From assembly GCF_002878395.1 (NCBI RefSeq), contig NC_061115.1:55763034-55827033 (forward strand): DNA of 64,000 nt. Reading direction: 5' to 3'. The notes beneath the pieces are model-generated. The model was not told the origin of the DNA and made no database searches. It worked only from the letters and a program-made list of their open reading frames with translations. Below, in pieces: positions 12,053-24,200 of the stretch; the stretch's first letter is position 1, and every line of letters begins with the position of its first letter. Source of the DNA: Capsicum annuum (lineage: Eukaryota; Streptophyta; Magnoliopsida; Solanales; Solanaceae). The translations under genes were made by a program, and so were the position numbers.

Positions 12053-14296
12053 TGTCATGATCCAAAAACCAAGGGTCATGATGGCACTTATCGCGACAAG
12101 CCTTGACAAGTAAGATAATCACCTAAATTGATATGAAATGAGAAATCAATATCAAAACCCAAGGCAATGCTTCGAGAACAAAACTAAACCACACAAATAT
12201 GATAATAACGGAAGTACATTGGCAAAAATGCCATACAATTCCCAAAACTTGGTGTCACAGTGTAAGAAATACTAAATACATCTTGAATTTCAAAGATATA
12301 ATAATAGAACAAAAAGATTAAAATTTGTCTCTGAATATAAAAGAAGAGGCAGTAGATCAACTCTGGTAACATAGCTCGACTGCTACCTTGAATAATACTT
12401 TAGATAATGCCTAAACCAGCTACCATATGGCACACTCATACTTGGACCTACATCAAAAGGGCACAATAGGGGTGAGTACAATCTACTTGTACTCAGTAGA
12501 TATCATAGAACGATTGAGTAAAGTAGAAAATAAAGCATATAAAAGACACACTATGGGCACACAACCTGCAATCAGAAAATATCCGAAATGGTAGCCCATA
12601 CCTTCTCCACTAATAGTTTTAGATTAGATTATACACATTACCATACACAAATACGAGAAAGAAACACAATTATCCACTTATACTACAACAAGTATAATTA
12701 AAAAATACAAATAGACATCACATCAAAGACAATAATACAACACAGAATAAATATAATACATAAGATGCAAGGAAAATGATGATGTTATGATGATGTGATA
12801 CTCGAGGTTGTCACACGACCTCCGTATACACCTACCAAGAGAGCTCCCGAGGTAGGACCCATGGAGGATTCATCAACCCATATTCAATCCAATATCCAAT
12901 ACCAATATTCATGACTCTTCTCTAACACATCTCTCGGTAGAAGGTCTATAATAATGTCACAAGCCAGTGTTTTCAATATTTCCCCAGTTGTACTAATGTT
13001 TCACAAATGCATATAATATGAGGATGTAATGCTCACAACTAACAACAAAGATAATTTCCAAAGCCAACCAATATACCAATCATGTGAGCCAAAATCCACA
13101 CAATATGCCAACAATCCATAAATCCAATGTAATCATAAGCCAATAGAGTTAAATACACAACAATATAATGTTGCTGCCATATAAGTTCCAATTTAGGCTA
13201 TTCACACGAATGATACCACCAAATATACAAACATAAGGCCAAAAAGATCATATAAGACCCTACACGGTCATACATAGCAGATAATGTCTCAATACTACAA
13301 AATAACAACAATATAGGGCCCCATACAGGACTAAGACAATATTAATAGCCATTTCCATGATCGGTTCCAACACCCATAACATAATTTTTATACTGATATT
13401 AACTATTCAACCTAGTCTAAAGAAAGTGAAGCCATAATCTACCTCAAATGCCATAAACTGCTACAAATAAGCCTTCAACATCGAGCCTTCACCTCACGAA
13501 TGGTGAAAATCATAAAGATGGGGGGTTAAATTCACCCAGGCATCGCCTAAGTGACCATCGAGTTGCTTAAGCAGCTATCGATTAAGTCGCTTATATGATG
13601 CTCTTCTTATAGTGTAAGCAACATAGTTGTCACTTAAGAGAGAGGTTCCTAGGCGATGAGAATTCACTTAAGTGATACCCTCAATGGCTGTCAGGTCGCT
13701 TAAGCAACCAACAAATCGCCTAAGTGGGTGCACCAACTAAGTGGTGCTGGTGCACCAGCTGGAGACTTGGAGAATTCAAAGTCTTTGCAAACCCCATGGG
13801 ATTCATCCAAAATCCTAAGAACGCAAACAAACTATGCTACTAGACTAAATTCGATGCTCCTGACTCTAGCAATATCAGATTTTTGAAAAAATATTATTTT
13901 CACAAAGTTGACCCTAGAAATTCAATTTCACAACTTTCTGAATCGAAGGTCAAAATGAGATATAAAAGTCGTAAAATCACACCAACTATGTTACCAACCT
14001 AAAATTGACATTTTGAATCTACTGGCATAGTTTGTTTTATCATTTGATACACAGATCAACAAATGTTGACTGAAGTCAACTAATAAGCCTTCATAATCAC
14101 CAAAAATCACAATCTCGCACAAATCACATCAAAATATGTTGGGCTCACTCCGGGCATGTTCGGATCACTTACAATACACAAGCGCCAATCATCCCCACAC
14201 CCTAGAAATATAACAAAGCAACCATGAGAAGGGGTAATGGTCAAATTACATAGAAATGAATAATTCACATAAATTATTAAAAATTAGGTCATTACA
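12053..14296 (-). repeat. Element B 5' LTR (2.24 kb)
   Basis: Same termini as 4357-6946 (TGTCATGATC on + at the left, GTCATTACA at the right). It lacks about 410 bp relative to that copy; the gap lies near 13501. The region 13540-13740 has many CGCTTAAG/GCTTAAGC words but no longer the perfect 14-bp palindrome. Confidence 0.8.
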
Positions 14297-14935
14297 TAGA
14301 TATTAGCACAGAAGGTGGAATACTACTCATAGTCTAAGAAATATCATAAGTAGATGTCAGCATAAATGGTGAAACTACACTCGAGGTTGGAGAAATATCA
14401 TATGCAAACTTTGGAACTGATTGAGGTACCATACTCAGAACTAGAGGAACACCAAGTGCATCTAAAGGAGCACCATACAAATAAATAAATAGACCCTTTA
14501 AAATTAGGGTAGAAATTGAACCCTATGGGACCTGAGATAGCCATGCATCTCTTGCTTGTTAAACCTTGGGCTCAGGGGAGATCTCCCTAGCACTACCTCT
14601 GACAGGGGCAGCTCTGCCCGTCCTCTCCCTATGGACCATCCACGGCCCCTATATCGCCCTTTAGTCTAGGCTTCATCCTCGGGTGCTAGCTCAGCATCCT
14701 TAATCTCCTGAGATCTAGTCCTTACCATCTGCTCTGAAAAAATAGAAATCAACTTAGAATATACGATATGAATAACCCGTACTATAAGGAATCAAAACAT
14801 AGAAGTTTTTACTAAATACATTATATAGCCTCTCAAAGATAGATACAGAGGTCTATGTACCGATCTGCAAGACTCTATTAGACATCCTGCTCTTACACTT
14901 ATTAGACTAGTGAACTTGTCACTTTGATACTAATT
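14297..14935 (-). other. Element C leader and gag start
   Basis: Aligns with the leader and gag N-terminal repeat of element B (11400-12052). The 18-residue repeat is read at 14460-14300 (units ending FAYDI and STYDI). The primer site is degenerate (14921-14932, TAGTATCAAAGT on the - strand against TGGTATCAGAGC in B). The block ends at the C LTR edge at 14936. Confidence 0.7.
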
Positions 14936-15465
14936 TGTCACATTTCAAAAACTAGGTCATGATGGCACTTATTATGTCTAAGCCTTGATAAGTAAGTCAA
15001 TCATCCAAATTGATAAAGGAATACACAAATATAGTAATAAACACCTAGACAAGACTCCTAGAATAAAGTCAAGCCAATACTAAAATATAATTACAAAGAA
15101 ACATGAAAGAAAATCCATAAAATCTAATCCCAAAATATGGTATCACAGAATAAAAGCATCTAATACAATATCTGAAACTTAAAATACATAGTCTATCTCT
15201 GAAGTAAAAATAAAGGCAACTTGGATAGAAGAGGCCTAGAGTCGACTCTAATAAGCTTAGAGTGGCTACTACCTCGAAATGTCACCAACTCAACCGCGTG
15301 AATTAGCCTCTATGAGTTGTACTCATACTAGGATATGCACTGAACGGGCATAGTAGGAGTGAGTAAGGTCCACTTGTACTCAGTAGATATCACAGGTCAA
15401 CTGAGCAAAGTAGGAAATAAAATAGGTAAAATGCTTAATGAGCACATTACTTGGAAATAGAAAAG

Positions 15466-17665
15466 TGTAAGACCCCGTAAGATCCTAGCTCATTTTAGCT
15501 AACTCTTGCATGCTAAAGGAGTCTAAGACTTAGAAAATTTCACCAAGTGTTAAGACTTAGTCATTTTCAAAGCCTCTTAAACTTTGATAATTTTAATTCC
15601 AACCTTTTTGGCCTTAAAACATCAATTTTTAAATTGATTTATGATTGAGGTGGTCGATAGCATGTCTCGGGTAAGTTTTGGATTTTTTTGACGAGTTTGA
15701 GGCTTGTTTGGATGTTCAAACCAGCAAGTCAGCGCAATATTGCCGCGGCGCGCCGCTTATTGCATTGGTGGGGTACAACACAGCGAGGTGCCTAACGCGT
15801 CAACTGAGCGACGTGACGCATTGCTTACCGCATGACTGGCCACATTCAGTTTAATTAATTCTGGGTATATATGGGTATTTGAGTCATTTTCTCTTTACTT
15901 TGCCTCAGCCATAACACGAGATTAAGGTTCCAAAAGGGCAAAATCACTCATCTTTTCACAAACTCTCTCGAGAACAAAACCCTAGCTTCTTCAAATCTAA
16001 GTTTAAGCTGCAAGAAATCACCAAGAACACACAAAAATTCATCAGTTAAGGTATGTTAGATGTTCATTCATGGATCCTTTTCACCCATGGAGTTCAAGAA
16101 TACATTTTAAAGTTTAAAATCAAGACCTTTACATGTTTTCATGAATTTTATCCATGAACTTCCATGAAATTTTGATTTTTATATCATGTTTACATGTGTT
16201 TTTGTTGGAACTAGCCTTTGACCCATTTGAAGGATGATATTTGCATATTAAATACTTAACCCATGATTTTGTATAGAAATTATGTTATTATGCCATGATT
16301 TAACTATTCCCATGCTTTAACTTTATGACCCCCATGTGTTTGGTAAAATGCCTAAGAGATGGATTTTAAACAATGACTACTTATCATGCTTTTGAAGGTT
16401 TAGTATATTTCTACTAGTAATGTTATCAGTCCTGGAGGTTATGAATACCCGAAAACTTAGCTGTTTACTTAGTCTCAGTATTTTTAAAATGGTTTCAAAT
16501 ATATTAGAGTATTATCAGTTCAGCAAATTATCAGATTAATAAACTCAGTTCAATCCAATAATCAGAGTCAGTCTAGTTGGTAGTAGGATTTAGCACCGAG
16601 CAAACCCAGGGATGGGGGCTCACTTGTCAGTTGAGGGTGTGACCCTCTAGTAGCAATCTCTACATTCTAGAACTACGTAGCCAGCTTAGGTTGAGATGTT
16701 AACCTATCATTTGAGGGTTGACATATATCTCACTAGAGCACCTGCCAGTAGAGGGTGACTTTTTAGTCCTTCGGGACTTCACTTTAGTGGATCCACACAG
16801 TCAGTGTTAGTACTCGTGTCACGGTATTGACACCCTTCCAACTGGGGTCACAGGTTGGACCCCAATTAGCTCATATTAGGTTATGTCATTTAGATGATAG
16901 CTCTCACAGTTTCAATCTAGTATCAGTTTGAAGCCAGTTCAGGTTTACTTGATCATAGCATACAGTTTATCAGTTAAATCAGTATTCAAATTTCAGCATT
17001 TTAGTTTACAGACTATTCCAGTATTATGTTATATGCTTGGTCATGTATCCTCAGATTTTACAGCTTTCATGCATCCCATGTATCAGTTATCTCATGTTAT
17101 TCATTCAGTCTATGATTATTTATGTACATGAGCACATAGATATCAGCCTAACCCCATCTATCACACTAGTACATTCAAAGTACTGACTGCATACTCGTTT
17201 TTTGCACTATGATGTATCATATCATAGTTTCAGATGCTCAGGTTCCCGACCACACCTAGACCTCCCAGCACATCAAGAGCAGTAGCAGTAGTGAGTCCTC
17301 ATAGTTCGAGGACTAATTATGGTATTTCAATATTTCAGTTTCGTAGTCAGTTGGAGTTAGGTGGGGCCTGTCCCATCAACTCTCATTTAGTCAGTTTTAG
17401 AGGCATTCGTACATTTCAGACAATCAGTTAGTTGTCAGTTTTATCAATCAGTTTTCAGCATTTTCTCTTATGTTTCATACTTGTGGATTTCAATTGTATT
17501 GTTTTCAGTATTGAAACCTTATGGCATATTTAGTTGTTTTTGCATATGTTTGTTATTACTATATTATTCAGTACTCACAACAGGTACCAGCTCATGGGTT
17601 AGCTTGTGGTCTCTCGGGACTGTAAGCACCGTGTGGCATCCAGGGTGTACTCCCGAGGCGTTACA
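15466..17665 (+). mobile_element. Solo LTR D (2.2 kb)
   Basis: It starts TGTAAGACCCC and ends GAGGCGTTACA, with AAAAG (15461-15465) before and AAAAA (17666-17670) after, a 5-bp duplication with one change. The flanks rejoin in register with the other LTRs of families B and C. No internal region is present, so this is a solo LTR left by LTR-LTR recombination. An A/T-rich TATATATGG stretch near 15866 and a transcript-like CT-rich segment ending AAGGTATGT near 16050 suggest + orientation. Its last 80 bp resemble the end of element E's LTR. Confidence 0.8.
15720..15840 (+). repeat. GC-rich CpG block in solo LTR D
   Basis: Contains the perfect 12-bp palindrome GCGGCGCGCCGC (15745-15756), followed by ACGCGT, GAGCGACGTGACGC and other CpG-bearing words, in otherwise AT-rich sequence. 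It occupies the same U3-like position as the palindromic blocks of the other LTR families here. Confidence 0.7.
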
Positions 17666-19135
17666 AAAAATCTCAAATGGTATCTCACACCTTATCCACT
17701 AATAGTTCTAATATATATACACACACATATAATAAGTATACAAGTTAGTAATAACATGAATACAAAGAAGGAAATACACAAAAACCACATGTAATTCAAA
17801 GAAACTAAGGCGGCAAGCAAGATATATATATTTAATGCAATGCAATATAGATGGAATGAATGGTAAAATTCATTGCATGACTTTTCATATACATGCGTTG
17901 ATCTTGCAGCTACCAGGCAAGACCCATAGGAGGTTTACAACCCATATACTATGTCACATATCTTAGTCTCTATCTCAATCTTAACTTTCCTCTTCGGCTC
18001 GTGTTCACGAAGAGGATTTCCATAAAAGTGCCTCATTTTCTTTCAAAAATAATATGTTTCAGTGGTACCAATATCTCATGAATGAAAATATATGGAATAA
18101 AGATATAATGTTCACAATCAGCCCAAAATGAGGATATCCAATTCAATCAACATGTAAGTATATATAAGTAGGCTCATAAATTAACTTAATATGTCCATAA
18201 CTCATGATTTATTAACTCAATAGATAGCATCATAATAAATATACATGAATACATCATTATTATCATATCAACCGCAAACTCGGATATTTTATCATAATAA
18301 AAGCAACTAATGCTCAAATAAGGACCACATTATCAAATTAACCCATCCCCCCCCCCCCCTTTTCCATACACACCAGAGATATTATATCTAGAATAGATTT
18401 ATAAAGATGTACAAATAAGGTCAATGATGTCAAATAAAGTCTCCACATGGGAAACACATAATATTAGATACTGCAAGTCAACAACAACAAAATATAAGCT
18501 CCCACACGAGAACACAACTGTAAAATAATCATGAATTAAAACTCCCTAGTTACTTTCCTAACTCATAGCATGCTTTATTTATATATTAACTACCAAACTC
18601 TATCTGAAAGAAGTTAAGTCATAACCTACCTTAAAATGGTGAATCTCAATCTAAAGTTCCTCACCATGGAGTCTTCCCCTAGCAAACGGACTTGAAATCA
18701 ACTACAATATTCAAATATAGTATCTACGCATTAAAGAAAGCTAATGATACCCGTATTACCCATATTCTAACTAGAGTCAAAACGAGTACAAAAAATGGGT
18801 TTGAAAACGAATGGCGTAAAGTCAGAATTTTGTTTCAAAGACACATTCCCCAAGGTTATGGGAGCCTACAAGAGAAAACTCAGGCAAAAATGAATTAAAA
18901 TTGAGGTCCAAAATGAAGAAAACCCTTCTTTAACTTTACCAGTAAAAACCCCAATTTCCACTCTGAAATCATGATCTAAAGGTATTTTTGATGATAAAAT
19001 CAAGAGAAACTAGTGGCATTATGAGTTTAGAAAGTTACACAAAAATCAACATTGAGACCCTAAAAATTGTCTTTCCCAAAGCATGAAGGTCCAAAAATGA
19101 AAGAAAAATTGAGAAAAAAAGGGTAATATACAACT

Positions 19136-19260
19136 GTTGTCGCTTAAGTATTTAAGTGGCCGCTTAAGCGACTATGGCTAAAAGGTACCAGGCCGCTTAA
19201 GTGACTACCTGTTAAGAGATGCTTGGCCGCTAAAGCATCCATCGCTTAAGCGGATGCACC
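19136..19260 (-). repeat. Palindromic GCTTAAGC word block in element C LTR
   Basis: The words GTCGCTTAAG, CCGCTTAAGCGAC, CCGCTTAAGTGAC and TCGCTTAAGCGGA recur within 125 bp. CGCTTAAGCG is itself a perfect palindrome. This corresponds in position to 6262-6420 and 13540-13740 of element B. Confidence 0.7.
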
Positions 19261-19771
19261 AGATATCAGTTGATGCTAATTTTGGTGCAAGCCTACCAAG
19301 CTTTTATTGGACCCTAAGGATTTGATCGGGATCCCACCGAGACAAACTATATACGCTTCTAGGCTAATTTTGATGTTCCAGACTCAATGACAACGTCAGA
19401 TTTTTGAAAAGGATCATTTCCACAAATTTAACCCCTGGGATCTTATTTCACTATTTTCTAAATAAAGAGTAAAAACGAGGTAGAAAGGTCTCGAAATCGA
19501 TCCAACCCCGCTACCAATCTAAATTCAGCATTCTGGATCTGCTGGAATAGTTCATTTTTTCATCCGATACTCAGAATAACAAGTATTGACTACAATTAAC
19601 TATATGGTGTTCAAGCCTCTAAAAATCACGAACTCGCAAAAATCCTCCCGTTCGCATCAAAAATAATGTCAACCATCTCTGAACCTTAAAGTCAACATGT
19701 AGCAACTATGCAGAAGAGCAAAATGGTCACTACATGTAGAAATGGAAAATTCACCAATCAAGGTCATTACA

Positions 19772-19949
19772 ACTTGTGGAATTTATTTTCCCTATTCCAA
19801 TAATAAATTATTTTCCTTATTAATAAAAAATTTATTTTTTCAAAAAAATATTTAAATATTTGATCAATCAAATATTAAAAAATATATTATTTTTTTCATC
19901 CATATCAAACACACCCTTAGAATGAGTGTGGAACCTAATGATAGACTAA
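19772..19949. other. AT-rich spacer, nothing recognised
   Basis: Short A/T-dominated sequence between the end of element C and the probable start of Helitron H1. I see no gene or clear repeat. Confidence 0.5.
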
Positions 19950-22411
19950 TCTCTTCTCTAATATATTAAAGGATGAAAGACAAAGAAATGTTGTTTGAAC
20001 TATTTGCTTTTCATTAAAAGATTTCACAATAGATAAAATTGTCATTTACTATTATTTAATTAGTTTTAATAAATATAAATTATCCATAATTAAAAAGAAA
20101 AAAGAGTCAATTAAATTATCAGTAGGTTATTACAAGTAGGAAACTTAATAAAAAAATTTCTATTTTAAAAGAAGTCAAATAATGGCTTAGTTTCAAAAGA
20201 AAAAAAAAACAATTAAATTAAAGTTTTTATTCCTTTAAACTTTAAGAAGATCACGTCTATTAATATATAATAAAGATCAATTATTTTTTTGTTATTCTTG
20301 AATTTTACGTGGAGGACTTATGTTAGGTTTGAGAATCTTTATTATTTGTTATATTATATTATTGCTGAGAAATTTTTGAGAGTTCATACCCCCTTACCTG
20401 AGTAGTAGGAAATAAACATCTAACATATATAAATAATTTGTTTAGTAATTAAAAAATTAAATATAACAATAAATAATTTATACCATAACTATTTTTTTTT
20501 GTACTTTTCGCACTAAAAAAATAAAAAATCTTTCATATTTAGGTAATCCCTACTTAGATGAAAAGATTTTTGACTTCTATAAATTGATAATTCTTTCTTT
20601 CTATAATAACATATAGCATCCACAATGTAAAATTTGGTGGCACGAATATTCTAATAACTACTTGTTTGGTAAGATCTAAGTTAGGTTTGCATTGTTTTAA
20701 TATCTTCATTATCATGATATTTTGTTGTAGTTTCTGTTCTGTCAAGTCTATATTGTAGATGAATGTTTAGTCGATATGAAGAATTTTTTTTTGTTATGGT
20801 TAAGTTCAACGGTATTATAGTAATACTATCGATTATTGTAGTTTCTATTTTGTTACTCTTTTGTTGTTTTTCAGGTGGTAGATGAACGTATGATCGGGCT
20901 TTGAGGAATTTTTTAGTAAAAGCTAGGGTTTGATCGTATTGTTATAACACCTCGATTATCGCATTTTTTATTGTTCTTTACATGTAGATGAATGTTCGAT
21001 CGAGTTACGAGTAATTGTGGTGTAAAGGTTAGGTTTAATCAATTTGTTTTGTTGTAGTTTCTGAACTATTACTATCTGTTGCTTTTGCTACTATTCGTGT
21101 TGTGATAGTTCACGTCGTAGGAGATGATCAAGATATCGATACTTCACACATGCCTAAATGCATAAAGTTGTCTATCTTCGATCTTTAAAGTCACTTGCTA
21201 TTTTTCAATAAATTATTTTTGTATATACATTATATATCGATTGATGGTTTGACATGAAGCACACGTACAACACATGTACACTTGACTAGTTAAACAGATA
21301 GCCGAAATGGAAAACAAATGTAAAGTTGATAAAAATTAGGAATAGCGCAATAATTGAGTAACTATATGAGGCACTACACGAAACTAGCCTTATCAGTCGT
21401 TAACATATAAAATACGAAAAAGGCCTAAAATGTCCTTCAACTATGTGAAATGGTGCAAAAACATCCTCCGTCTACCTGTTGGACCTAAAATATCCTTTTT
21501 GTCTACTTACTGGACCCAAAATATCATTGTCGTCTACCTATTGGGACTATTTGCCCTTTTATTTAAAAAAAAAAATTTATATAATACCACAACTTATCTT
21601 GATTAAACTACATAAAATCTCCATTATTTTTATTAATATTAACCAAATAAATAGTGCACCATATCAATTTTTCGTCATTCTAAATTAATCTGAAAAAAAT
21701 TAAAAAAAAACATAAATAATCATTTTTAAAAAATTATTACATACACATAGCCGTATTAGTTAGTTGTCAAATATAGCATATAAAATATTCTAAAAAACAT
21801 TCATAGCCATTTTTAAAAAATTATTACATACACATAGCCGTATTAGTTAGTTGTTAAATATAGCATATAAAATATTTACTTTTATAACAGATTCTAATAT
21901 ATAAAAAAATAATTATATATTAAATTTCCATATTTCTTATTTATTGCCTATTTTTATGGAAACCTTTGTTCATTCATTATTATATGTTATATCAAAATTT
22001 TATGTTTTTCATTTTTATTGTCTGCTTTCACGATACTTTCACAAACATACATGGTACATTTATACCATACAAATTATATTTATACCATATAAATTTTTTA
22101 TATCTAAAAATATATTAAAAAAATTACAAATCCTTAGTTCATGGCACACTTTTCTTTTTAGTCTATTTCAAAAGAAATGTTACCTTACTGTAATTAGAAA
22201 CAATTAGATTTATAATTCTCCTTTTATCCTTAGTGAAATGTTTACAACTACAAAAATATATAAGAATTGTTTTATACTACAAGTTTCAAAACTCTTCCTT
22301 TTTTTTTCTTAAATACTATGCTACGTAAAATGAAATGGAGGAAGTAAAGTTTATAAACATAAAGTTTATCATGATTTGAGCCCGAGCTCAGCATGGGCCT
22401 AATGCGACTAC
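19950..22411 (+). mobile_element. Probable non-autonomous Helitron H1
   Basis: The 5' end follows a host A and reads TCTCTTCTCTAATATATTAAA, a common plant Helitron start pattern. The 3' end has GCCC (22380-22383) pairing with GGGC (22395-22398) about 10 bases before CTAC-T (22408-22412). The related ends of H3 and H4 have CTAG-T, so one base seems mutated. No Rep/helicase coding is visible, and short open frames inside carry no recognisable domain. The 5' boundary is less certain than the 3' one. Confidence 0.45.
21721..21876 (+). repeat. 87-bp step tandem duplication
   Basis: About 68 bp starting CATTTTTAAAAAATTATTAC at 21721 recurs at 21808 with one clear mismatch (TTGTCAAA against TTGTTAAA). 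It is a recent local duplication inside H1. Confidence 0.85.
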
Positions 22412-22439
22412 TATATATACACTCGATTTCTATAGTTAT

Positions 22440-22635
22440 TAATTTAATTTCTAGTTAGCTAATTTCTTTGTTGGTGTTTTAGTTTAATTGTGTTAGGCTT
22501 TACTTGATTTATTTATTAATAAAATAGGTTTGATTTAGTTAATATTAATAAAGTAAGTTTAATTTAGTTAGCCATATCTAATGTTTAATTATTAGTTTAA
22601 TTATTAGCTTGACTATTAGATTAATTGTTAGTTAG
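22440..22635 (+). repeat. Degenerate 310-340 bp tandem repeat, left part
   Basis: TTAGTTTAATTRTTAGTTAG-like sequence. The landmark CTAGTTAGCTAATTTCTTTG at 22451 recurs in changed form at about 26364 and 26701. With element F removed the three copies are about 306 and 337 bp apart, so F interrupted an older tandem array. Confidence 0.65.
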
Positions 22636-22870
22636 TGTTATGAAATAATAAAGAACAAGAAAAAGAGAAGAGAGAATAGAAAGAGTGATTCTTATTTCTT
22701 TTCTTGGGGGATGAGAGATCATATGATTGTAAATACTATGAACAAAAACCCCATCTATTTATAGGGGAAGTTTACTCCCACTCTGAGTAAAAGACGAATG
22801 CTTCAAATCCTAATAGATATCAAAGTAGATCTTGATAGACATTCACTATAATGTAAATATATTTATAACT
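22636..22870 (-). repeat. Element F 3' LTR
   Basis: Starts TGTTATGAAAT on + and aligns with 25994-26238 at roughly 92% by eye. A 10-11 base insertion (AAGATATTG region) is present only in the other copy. The final base is T where the other copy has A. Confidence 0.85.
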
Positions 22871-22979
22871 CTCCCCCTTGAATGTCTAGATAGATAATGT
22901 GACTCGTTAAAACCTTACTAAAAAAAACCCAGTGGGAAAAAAATCTAGTAAAGGAAAAAGAGTACACATCTCTAACAAT

Positions 22980-23820
22980 ACGCATATAGGCTGCCTCATT
23001 AAAAACCTTACAAGGAAAATTCAGTGGGACAAAACCTTGAAAGGGAAAAAGAGTACAACGCATATTTGCTCCCGCTAATGAGAACATCCTTGAACTTTTG
23101 CATTCCGATCTTGTGCAGCATCTTCTTGAAAGTTGCAATTGGAGAAGATTTGGTGCATAAATCAATCACACTATCTGTTGAACGAATCTGTTGCACGTTA
23201 ATATCATCATTCTTTTGTAGCTCATGTATGTAGAAAAGCTTTGGTAAAATGTGCTTCGTTCTATCTCCATTTATGAATCCCCCCTTAAGATGTGCTATGT
23301 ATGCTATATTATCTTTTTATAAAATTGTGGGTAGATTGTCATATTTCACACCACATTTTTCTCAAATGAGATATATCATGGACCTCAACCATACACATTC
23401 ACGGCTTGCTTCATGAATAGCTATTATCTCAGCATGATTCGATAAAGTGGCTACGATAGACTGCTTTATATATCTCCAAGTTATGGTAGTACCACCATAT
23501 ATGAACACATAGCCTATTTGAGACCGAGCTTTATGTGGGTCAGATAAGTACCCAACATCATCATGACCAATAATATCAGGACTACAATCTTTAGAATAAA
23601 ACAAGCTCATGTATTTTATCCTATTTTGATGTCTCAAAGTAGGAGCAGAAATATACCTTGCTAACAAATTGACTGAAAAGGCTATAGGCCTTGTAGTATT
23701 TGCAAGGTACATGAGTGCATCAATTGTACTAAGATATGGTACTTCATAACCAATCCAATTCGATATATTTTGAATTTCAGCAAATAATCTATTGCTTTGA
23801 AAACTCTCCAAGAGTTCCAA
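22980..23820 (-). pseudogene. Element F RNase H and Pol C-terminus
   Basis: The longest piece (23820-23362, -) is the copia RNase H region. It has VPYLSTIDALMYLANTTRP, then FSVNLLARYISAPT, GYLSDPHKARSQIGYVF, TITWRYIKQSIVATLSNHAE and HEASRECVWLR. The C-terminal tail continues near 23196-23062 with QQIRSTDSVIDLCTK and LHKIGMQKFKD in another frame. In copia elements this domain removes the RNA strand after reverse transcription. It is broken by frame changes, and RT upstream is mostly gone. Confidence 0.8.
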
Positions 23821-24200
23821 TGATGTTCAAGTAATAAGCTTATACAATATAAGGATTATAAATAAGTTTCCCAGAAACTTTTATATGCTTCAAGTAGTTT
23901 GAATCCTTAAAAGTCTTCACATAAGTTTTGTCAAGTGACAATATTTAACATTTCATGAGTGACATTTTCAAATATCTGGACTTACTTACCAAGATGCATC
24001 CTTTCATGTCACTTGATAAATGTTTCTACGTCAGCATGCTTAAATAAACGTAGAATTTAGATCCTCATAATCTTTCACAATATTGCGATAATATTGTGTC
24101 AAATATATTGATGATATATCATTTCGTATCGGTTCACAATGCGACATAGTATTTTGAGATCTCATCACTTCATTATTTTCAAGAACATGAACCTTACATA
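23821..24200 (-). pseudogene. Element F reverse transcriptase scraps
   Basis: The - strand shows GFKLLEAYKSFWETY near 23900-23860 and LNIIGTLGEFSK near 23845-23815, which flank the fingers/palm region in related copia Pol. The YVDD box expected just before LNIIGT is not present; sequence reads AYYLNIIGT. RT is therefore deleted around its active site. Confidence 0.5.

Larger units (their letters stand above)
4357..14296 (-). mobile_element. Element B: near full-length chromodomain Ty3/gypsy element
   Basis: B is bounded by two LTRs in direct orientation (4357-6946 and 12053-14296) and flanked by CAGAT (4352-4356) and TAGAT (14297-14301), a 5-bp target duplication with one transition. The order on the - strand is 5' LTR, primer site complementary to initiator Met tRNA, gag, protease, RT, RNase H, integrase, chromodomain-like tail, 3' LTR. 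This is Ty3/gypsy order, and the C-terminal tail suggests the Tekay/Del chromovirus clade. Every domain carries stops or frameshifts. The two LTRs differ by an indel of about 410 bp and many substitutions, so the insertion is old. Confidence 0.85.
3967..19771 (-). mobile_element. Element C: truncated chromovirus-type Ty3/gypsy, host of nested B and D
   Basis: C reads right to left: 5' LTR (14936-19771), leader with degenerate primer site (14297-14935), and the start of gag (3967-4356). Everything downstream of mid-gag is gone, cut off at element A. Element B lies in the gag N-terminal repeat region, and removing B (4357-14296) joins the two C parts in register with the homologous stretch of B at 11400-11640. 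Solo LTR D lies in the 5' LTR. C and B are related families, with alignable LTR, leader and gag. Confidence 0.75.
14936..19771 (-). repeat. Element C 5' LTR, split by solo LTR D
   Basis: The left edge TGTCACATTTC and right edge GTCATTACA (19771) match the LTR ends of element B. With D removed (15466-17665 plus one target copy) the LTR is about 2.63 kb and aligns with 4357-6946. It contains a run of 13 C (18347-18359) and, at 19136-19260, a palindromic word block with CGCTTAAGCG. Confidence 0.75.

Noticed and set aside
21944..22207. 87-codon open frame on the + strand
   Set aside because: Low-complexity Phe/Tyr/Ile-rich translation of AT-rich DNA inside Helitron H1; no domain.
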